From Siphonodentalium dalli (taxonomy: Eukaryota > Mollusca > Scaphopoda > Gadilida > Siphonodentaliidae), in contig CP136066.1 of the NCBI GenBank assembly GCA_032622095.1, forward strand, positions 198,636,816 through 198,700,815: a DNA stretch of 64,000 nt. The letters are read 5' to 3'. Within the stretch, counting starts at the first letter, position 1, and every line of letters begins with the position of its first letter. The notes below the pieces were generated by a model. The model saw nothing but the letters and a program-made list of their open reading frames with translations. It did no database searches and was not told the DNA's origin. This document shows, piece by piece, positions 36,401 through 45,400 of the stretch. The position numbers and the translations under genes were made by a program.

Positions 36401-39400
36401 TTACAAATATTAATGGGACTCAAGGCCTTCAAAGTAGGTTCATGTGACATAAAAGTCTGTATAACAACTATCATCAACAAGTAGATTAAAAAATAGATTG
36501 ACTTATTCTTATTTTCATTATAAATATGTCTCCAATATTCAGATTTTGCATGTCAAAACAATTGCTATGTAAAGAGTGGAATAAGAGAGCTAAAAGTCCA
36601 ATTAGTTCAATAAGGTACCATAGTTTAATTAAAACTTGATGGTAATCATTTCGAAAATGTCAAAGCATTGAAAAATGTCTGAAAATCATTTTCAGACTAA
36701 AATATTTTAACTTACTACACGATTTATAGCGATATTTGTTGACAAATCTCTATAAGTTTTGTTTACATAACAATGGTTTCAACAAAAAGGATCTATTTAT
36801 CCATGTTCTTCTTAGTGGTGATGTTTTTGCATATTTACATTCTGTGAGTGCCTTTGGTCTCTTTAAAGTATTAGGTATGTCACAAACTGAATGAACAACT
36901 AGGTCTGAATTTACCTAAGTGTGTATCCTTCCTAAGGATTAACTCTGCAATCTGAAGAAGGATAACTCTAGAACGGAAAACACAAACAACGTCATTGAAC
37001 ACTCTTTTAAACCACTCTGATGATCAACCTCCATACCAAATTTCTTTGAGATTGGCTGAGTTTCAATGACTGAGACGCGGATGGACAGATGGATCATCAA
37101 TCCAGTACACCCCCCACCCCCCTCCCGAACTTGTATAAAAAGTTGGGGTATAGTTTCAACACATGGATACCTATGAACACCCTCTAATTTACAATGTTTA
37201 TAGGCCATACTAAATACAACATTCTAAATTAAATACACACTGACAAGTATTTCCCTTAGAAAATGTTCAGATAATAAGGTCAACTCCCGCTTGCTATGCT
37301 CCAAACGTTTCCGCGAGGCATAAAATGTCCCAAAATGATTGTATGTATTATACCAGACAATTTGAAATAAAATAAAAATTAATTGATAGAAGCGTATCAG
37401 GCCATGGGTCAGGGGTCTTCTATTCTTATTTATTATTTTATACCCAGGAAACTATATAAAACTTGTTATAAGAAGAGCTAGACCACCTTTAACATCCCTT
37501 CAAATGTATAATAGACCATTCCAATGAAGACTTTTATGATCGAGTGGGAGAATCCATTTAGTAAAGAAAGGGTTAAAGAGGTAATAGTACCATTTCTTGT
37601 GAGGCATATTTGCTTTCTTCCTTGTCGACGGTCCAAAATGAATTGTCAAATGTGAATTCTTTCAGTCTCAAACTCTCCCGACCGCTATCTCCTTCAGAAT
37701 AGCTTTCTGGTACCTAGAAAAAAGCAAATAATTTGTATTACAGTAATGCTCTAAGTAAATCGACTTCTTAACCACAGCAGAATTATAGGTATCTTTTTAG
37801 GGATTTAGTCGGAATTATGGCTTGTTGCCATTCATCGGAAAGCTTTCCCCGAGAGCTTTCCAATGAATGGCAAAAAGCCATAATTCCGACTAAATCCTGA
37901 AAAGATACCCATAATTCTGCTGTGGTTAAGAAGTCGATTACTTAGAGCATTACTCTATGTCATGCACCCTATTACTGTAGATGGGGTAATGGTAATGTGT
38001 AATGATAATTCATTACTTTTTCTCAAGTATTGAAGTAATTTGTAATGGGCCCTTTTGGCATTACTGTACATGTAATACAACATAATACATTACTTTACAA
38101 ATAGTCATATAATTCACTTTCTTTTGCATTACGTTTTGAATAATTTTATCACATATTTCCTCATGTCTTTCATGAATAATGACGGTTGTCTTACAAGTGG
38201 AAGTTTAAAACCGTACAATGATCCTATGAGTATTTTATAAATGAGGTTTCACCAAACATTAACAACAGTAATTGGGAATCCATATTGAGTGCTATTAAAG
38301 GTACTCAATCCGATTCAACACCTCTAAATTACTATTTCTTTGGCTTCGGGGGTAAAATATATTTGATTCGAGTCGAGGAACCCACACATCAAAGTTCAGA
38401 GTGATCAGATATCGATTTTTGAAATTTGTTATTTCAATTGTTTGTGGCCCAGAAACATGCCGTCAAACGAATGTTTCGGTCAAAATTGCAGATGAAGACG
38501 GATCACTCTAAAAACAAGTGATAATACGGTCATATTTCGTGGAATCAAATGTTGATAAATAACACGTTTTGGGAAGTTTAATACCATAGTTGACAGCGGT
38601 TGGAATTATTTTGTTGCAATTAATCGATTCTGATAACAAAAGCGTATTTTAAATAAATGTTGTTGTTGTTGTATCTTGATGTTATGGGGTCCCTCTAATC
38701 GGATTGAGTACCTTTAAAAGTTTAGCAAATGAAGTCTAACTATTATAGTATAGCATTTGTCGGTATGAGTTCTCATAAGTTGCTTGGTATTAAGTATCAT
38801 CTTAGGTAATAAATAATTTATAAAAAAATAAACCCCTCCCAGCAATCTTTCTAAACTCTTACAAGAAGAATCCAACAACACATTAGGGATATATCAAATG
38901 CACCCAAAACTAGTCAGTAAATGCAGCTACCACTCATATCATGTCACATAAGAACAATGCTCGACATCGGCAAAACATAATATAAAACTGGGTGTTCCAA
39001 ATAAGGACGAAATAAGCACAGGGCATGAACAGGTCAGACACCTTATGGTGAATAATGTTAATCTCATTTTTATACCTTGTCTTCAATGGATTTCAGACAC
39101 ACTTTCATGTCATTTTCTTAAAGATAGTTTTTTATAATTTCCATGAAACGCAGGTTAACTCACCTTGGTGTTTGTTATCATTGTCTTGTTGCCATCCATC
39201 CCAATTATGAACTTACTCTCAAGGTTTCTCTCCCTGTAATGTCACAATATCAATGATGAATGAGGGTAATTGGCAAATATAAAGTACAGTAAGGCCCTAA
39301 TTAATGGACTCCTTAACCACAGCAGAATTATGGATAATTTTCAGGATTTGGTCGGAAATATGGCTTGTTGCCATTCATCGGAAAGCTCTCAGTGAGAGCT

Positions 39401-42400
39401 TTCCGATGAATGGCAACAACCATATTTCTGATATAATTCTGCTGTGGTTAAGGAGTCGATTAATTAGGGCATTACTGTAGAAATCCTTGCACAGGTACCA
39501 AGCCTGAGTTTAGTGTGTCTGTCATTTGCAGAATGAGGTCCCCAGAGCGTGAATTTGGTGATGCTAGCACACTATGCTTAGACCTCATCTCTGGAAAGTT
39601 TCTTTATTATCAAAATTCTATAAAAACTTCTTCACATAGATTCTATTTCTTTTTTAGTTTAGTTTTCCTATATCCCTAAATTGGCACACATTGCATAATC
39701 GAGGTTCCCAATGGGTGTAAATCACATTATTCACCATTTGGGAACTTAAATCTGAGTCTTTGTCTCCCATAGCAGATGAGGCCATGCAGAATTAGGTCCT
39801 CAAAGGGTGAATTTAGTGATGCTCACCCGCTATATGGGCTAGCGTCACTAAATTCACCCTCTGGGGACCTCATTCTGCAAATGACAGGCACACTAAACTC
39901 AGACTTAACAGGTACCAATTTTCCAGTTGGACATCCCCAGACCCCTACAAACATTAATTAATTTAATTTGTTACTCATCTATAAATTAGAATATTGACAT
40001 GGTTGAGAAGGCTTTTTCGATATATCATTGCTACCCAAAGGGAAGATCAACTACAACAAAATGTGATCGAAATCAACACTACAGGAAATAATTTTCATAT
40101 CCTATTCATATTGGTGCAAAAAGGGTCAGGTTACGACCAATTGGCTGCAAACTCCATGCAAAGTTTATCTCCCTTGATGACTCGATAAGACTGCTGCCAC
40201 AGGCGACATTTGACCCACGTGTTGCCCTGATCAAGCACGCAATGATATATCGAAAAAAATTATTTCAGATTACGACATTAATGCTTTAAGCCCACCGATC
40301 TACTGTGCGACAAAAGTGCTCGCAAAAATTCAAAACAGCAGTGTTGTATTAGATAATAATTGGTGATGCCACAAAATCAGATATAGTCTATATACGACCC
40401 AAAGCATCTGTCTTTGGTTCTTTATAATATGGCATATATGTTATATAAAATTATCTGGGGGTTCAAAAATTAAGTGGGCCTTTAAGTAGAGATATTAGTT
40501 CCTCTTTGTGCATAATAACTGAGGGGGGTTTTGATGTTTCCCATGTTGTTACTACCTTCAATGACAATCACCCAGCTTAGTGTGAAAACAACTCAATGAT
40601 ATGTAATTAAGAACTGGAAGTACAAGCAGTAGTTAACTTAACACCTGGCTGTGGTGTTAGCCATTGCACTACTGCTAATCTTGTGATAGTTTGTGTTCAT
40701 TCAAAAAAGTAAGCCATCAAAGGTGGAAATAATATTTAATGCGCCTCTGTGCATCCACAAATCAAATTTCAAGCTCCATGCAGAGTTCAGTCCCCTACGC
40801 AAGACTTGCCACTGCCTGCACCTACACGTAATGTTTTGTATATTGCAATTCATTCTGCATTATTCTGAGAAACTGAAGCGTCCATATTCATTTGAAAATT
40901 GTCTAGATCAAGCCAGAATGAATTGTAACTGACAAAAGACTTCAATAAAAAAAGTTAGATTTAATTAAGAAAATACACATGCCCGCAGCATTCAGGCATA
41001 GCATAGCGAGGGGACTGAACTGTTTTGCAGCTTGACCCAATGACCCTTATACATGTATTCCACTATTTGGACCTGTGTTTGTTTGTGTTCATTTATGTTC
41101 ATTGTTTAGTATGGGACTGCATTATGCAGTACGTCCCGTCATTGACATAGGAGTCATTGACATAGGTCCTTCAATTTGCATAGTTCCTTTTAGTAATGCA
41201 TGAGTACATGTGTACATGCTTTATTGACAAAGTAATGCCAAATATTATCAAAATAAAGTAAACATCATATGTGACATTTCTCTGTTTTTTTTTAAGAAAA
41301 CAATTTTTTTTTAGCTTAGATAACATTTTTATCAAATTTTATTTATTTTTGTTTTATAATTTAGGACTGATAAGAGATCAGTATGGTTCTACACATTACT
41401 GAGTTAAATTAATGGTACGTTTACACAGTTCGACGACACCTTTATCTAAAATAAAAGGACGCTGACCGAAATATCCCACGACGAAGGTGGCAGGTTTGAA
41501 GTATTTATGGTTTTCAGATCCCAATATTACAAACTGTAGGAGGAATTGATTACACCAAATTGCAATATAACACAAAGTGCATTTTGAGTAAATATGTTGC
41601 ACATCTTCAATGTGTCAAGTAAGGGTCAATAACTCTAAAATAAAAAACACAAAACAATTCTATGTTGAAAAATGGCAATAACTCCACCAAAATGACTGAC
41701 TGAACTCATAATCGCAGGTGCGCAGGTTCGCATGCTGGTTGACATCTGTGCTAAGTTTAAATTTTTTTTACTAGAAATAAACGGAATACAGGCTCGGGCA
41801 AAAGATGTGTCCCGGGATGTATGATTCTATGTCGACAAAGGGCAGTAACTCCACCAAAATGACTCCAGCTGAACTCAAAATTGCAGGTTCCCATGCTGGT
41901 TGACATCTGTGCCAAGTTTTAATAAAAATTGACTGGAAAATGTCAGAATACAGGCTCTGACAAAAAATGCATCCCAGGATAACGATTCTATGTCGAAAAA
42001 GGGTATATAATAACTCTGACAAAATGAGTCCGACCAAACTCAAAATCGCAGGTGCGCAGTTCCCATGCTGGTTGATATATGTGCCAAGTTTTAAAACATT
42101 GACTAGAAAATGACAGAATACAGGCTCAGACAAAGTTCCGGACGGACGGACATATGGATGAGGGTTATTTACAATTTGTTCAATTATCAATCCATTGTTG
42201 TTGTTGTTGTTGACTTCCGTTATTCACTATCCGTTGAATAAGAACCCATGTACTGTGTTCGCTCAGGTATTAACACTGCAATTACTGATACTCTCTACTT
42301 CATAACGGAAAGGTCGGATTTTCAAATTCTTTTCAATGTAACCGAAAGGAAGCCATGAACTGCCTTCTGGATAATTTGCTGCATAGTCATATTTAAATAA

Positions 42401-45400
42401 GAGCTATCTCCAATCAGTGATCTGGCATTAATCATTCTTTTATCAACCTCTACTTCAGTCTGAACGAACCCCATCTCGATCTCATTTATCATTTCTTCCC
42501 TTTCGACAGCATACAATGGACAGTCCAGAATGAAATGGCACACCGTTTCCTTGTCACCGCATACACAGCTTGTGGTGGTATCCTTTATGAATTTCCCGAT
42601 GTGTCCCTTCAAGCTGGAGTGTCCGGATCTCAATCTGTTCATTTTATGTTGTATCTGTTCGTCATCGCTGATATGGTTCTTCACATATTTTACTGCCTCC
42701 ACTACATTGGGGAATAGCTCTTCAGTGTGGTGTGGCGTGCCTTTTGCAGATTTGACCATTGAAACTGCCATTTCACCATTATATTTTTCTGCATGGCCTT
42801 CTTCAAATCTGTCACTGTATTGTCAGTCTCTTTTAATTCCGAATTTATCATCTCTGATGCATGTGCTGCCTCTTTGGCCGCACCATCTGCTACATCATTT
42901 CCCTTGATATTAATATGGCCTCCAACCCATTTAATATATACATCCGCTCCACTGCTGTGTATAGTGTTGAGTTTCCTGCGGCACTCTGTTATGGTTTGGA
43001 AATATTTCTCAGGAAGCCTGTTACCAGTCACTGCATCTATAGCTGATTGGCAATCACAAATGATGCAGCTGTTTCTAACTCCTCTGGATGTGATCCATTT
43101 CTCGATGAAGTTTATGGCAAGTAGTAGACCTCTTATCTCGCCGTGGTAGTTATTACTATCCTTACTAACGGATTCTTTCAGTATAACTGGTTCTGAATTG
43201 AGGCCATCTAGGTATATAACAGCAGCTGCACCAGTTGGACCTGGATTTCCTAGTGATGACCCGTCAGTGAAGACCATGATGTTGTTCTGATCACTTCCAT
43301 TCAGGTATTTGGTTATGTCTTCTCGGGCTGCTTCCTTCTGAGATTTTGAACGAGTCGCTGCATTACCCAATTCGATGTCAGACTTTGGACTAGTTATGAC
43401 AGCAACTCTGCACAGGAACATGTCTTTCTCGTACTTTGGCTGTGGCTCCAGATTGAATTCTGTCGTACCGAGCATGTATCTCGCCGCAGCATACATTTGC
43501 TTCATTTGAGAGCCTCCCTGTTTCACAACAGACTCGTCCAACATTCTCCTTAGCAACGATCCGTCTGTCTGTTTCACTCGTATAAACTCTCGTGCTGCCA
43601 ATTCCTGAAGCCTAAATCTCAATGGTGTTGTTGCTGTGATGACTTCCAGGGTCTCAGTTGGTGTTGACACCATAGCTCCGCTTGCAGTCAGAAGGGCTGA
43701 TCGGTGAACATCTTCCAATGAATTAAGATGAGTCTCTTTTGTTGTCATCCAAGCCGGATATGCATACTCTAACAATGGCCGGATAAATGTCTGGTAAAGT
43801 TGTAGAAACACCTTCATATTGGCTTTGTTAAATCTACTCAAGATGTTCAGAGCCTTTGATGCCTTGATCTTCACATTCTGTACCTGTTCATCGAACTTCA
43901 GTTTTTCATCAATTATGACCCCGAGGACCTTCTTATACGACACCCTCTTCAGTTGTTTTCCATCCATGCATATACTTGGCACCGTTGTTGTAGCCTCTGG
44001 GGAGAAGTGGATATAATCAGTCTTGTCTGCATTTATGCAAATGTGCCATCTGTTACACCATTGTTGGACCTTTTCCAGACTTCCATTCGTTGATAGCTGC
44101 ACTTCCTTAACATCTTTTCCTTCATTAAGAATGGTCATATCATCAGAAAAGTAAGTTGTTATACAATTTCCCATTGTTGGCATGTCGCTTGTGTATATAA
44201 TGAACAGAATAGGGCTGATGACAGACCCTTGTGGTAGGCCAATCTGTGTCTTTATCCACGGGCTTATATAGGAGTTGACCATGCTCCTACTTTTTCTGTT
44301 ACACAAGAAATTCTTGATATACTGTACAATTCTTCCATCTAGTCCTAGATTGTGAAGTTTGTACAGAATTCCCAGTCTCATTACTGAGTCGAAGGCGCCC
44401 TCAAAATCCACGAATGTCATCACCCCATGCATCTTCTCATTTACACAGACCTGAGCTCCTTGTATGATTTGCAGTAGCGCCTGTGTAGTACTATGCTGTT
44501 TCCTATATGCAAACTGATGCTCATGTATCCAACCAAAAGCTTCCGCCTTCCAGATCAGTCTGTAAGTTACCAGTACCCGCTCGTAGATTTTCCCAACTAT
44601 ACTTGTCAAGCTGATCGGTCTGTAACTTTTCTCTGTATTATAATTGTCTTTCCCTGGCTTTGGTATATACACTTTATTTTCCTGGCAGAATTGTGCTGGT
44701 ACTCGTCCAGTCTTCCAGCAAGAATTGAAAAATTTTGTTAAGGCTTGCTCCATAATTTCTCCACTCCTTGTGATAAATAATGGTAATATTTTGTCAGGTC
44801 CTGGTGCAGAACTTTTATTCATCTGCGATATAGCACATTTAACTTCCTCCTCTGTAATATCCGAGTTTACAGTATCATCTCCTTCTATTTGCCCTGTAGC
44901 TTCGGCCATGATCCCTGTCAGTTGAGTCTCGAGTGACTTCTCCCATGCAGTATCGAAGTTGGTAGTGTTTGCATGTAGGCGATGGATATGAACATCTTCA
45001 AGTTTATCTGAGATATCTTTGTCTTCTGACGCATACTTGTCCGTGCCATATTTGATTGGCTGTATTGTGTTTTTACCCATCGGATCACCCATTTTCCTTA
45101 TCGTGTTCCAGAATTGTTGCTGTGAGCACTTATTTAGTTCTTTGCATTTCTTGTTCCAGTATTCAGCCTTACTATCCACAATCATTTTTTCTAACTTCTC
45201 AAGAGCTATTTTATAATTCTGTTCATTATTCTGATCTGATCTCTGCTGCCATCGTCTTCGTAATATTTTGCAATTGTTATATAGCTCTCTCATCTCCCCC
45301 TTCCAGTAATGCTTCGAATGACTGGTTATTGTTTTCCGAGGTATAACCTCCTCTGCTGTACCCATTACAATCTCACAGAAATCTTTGTATGTTTTATCTA

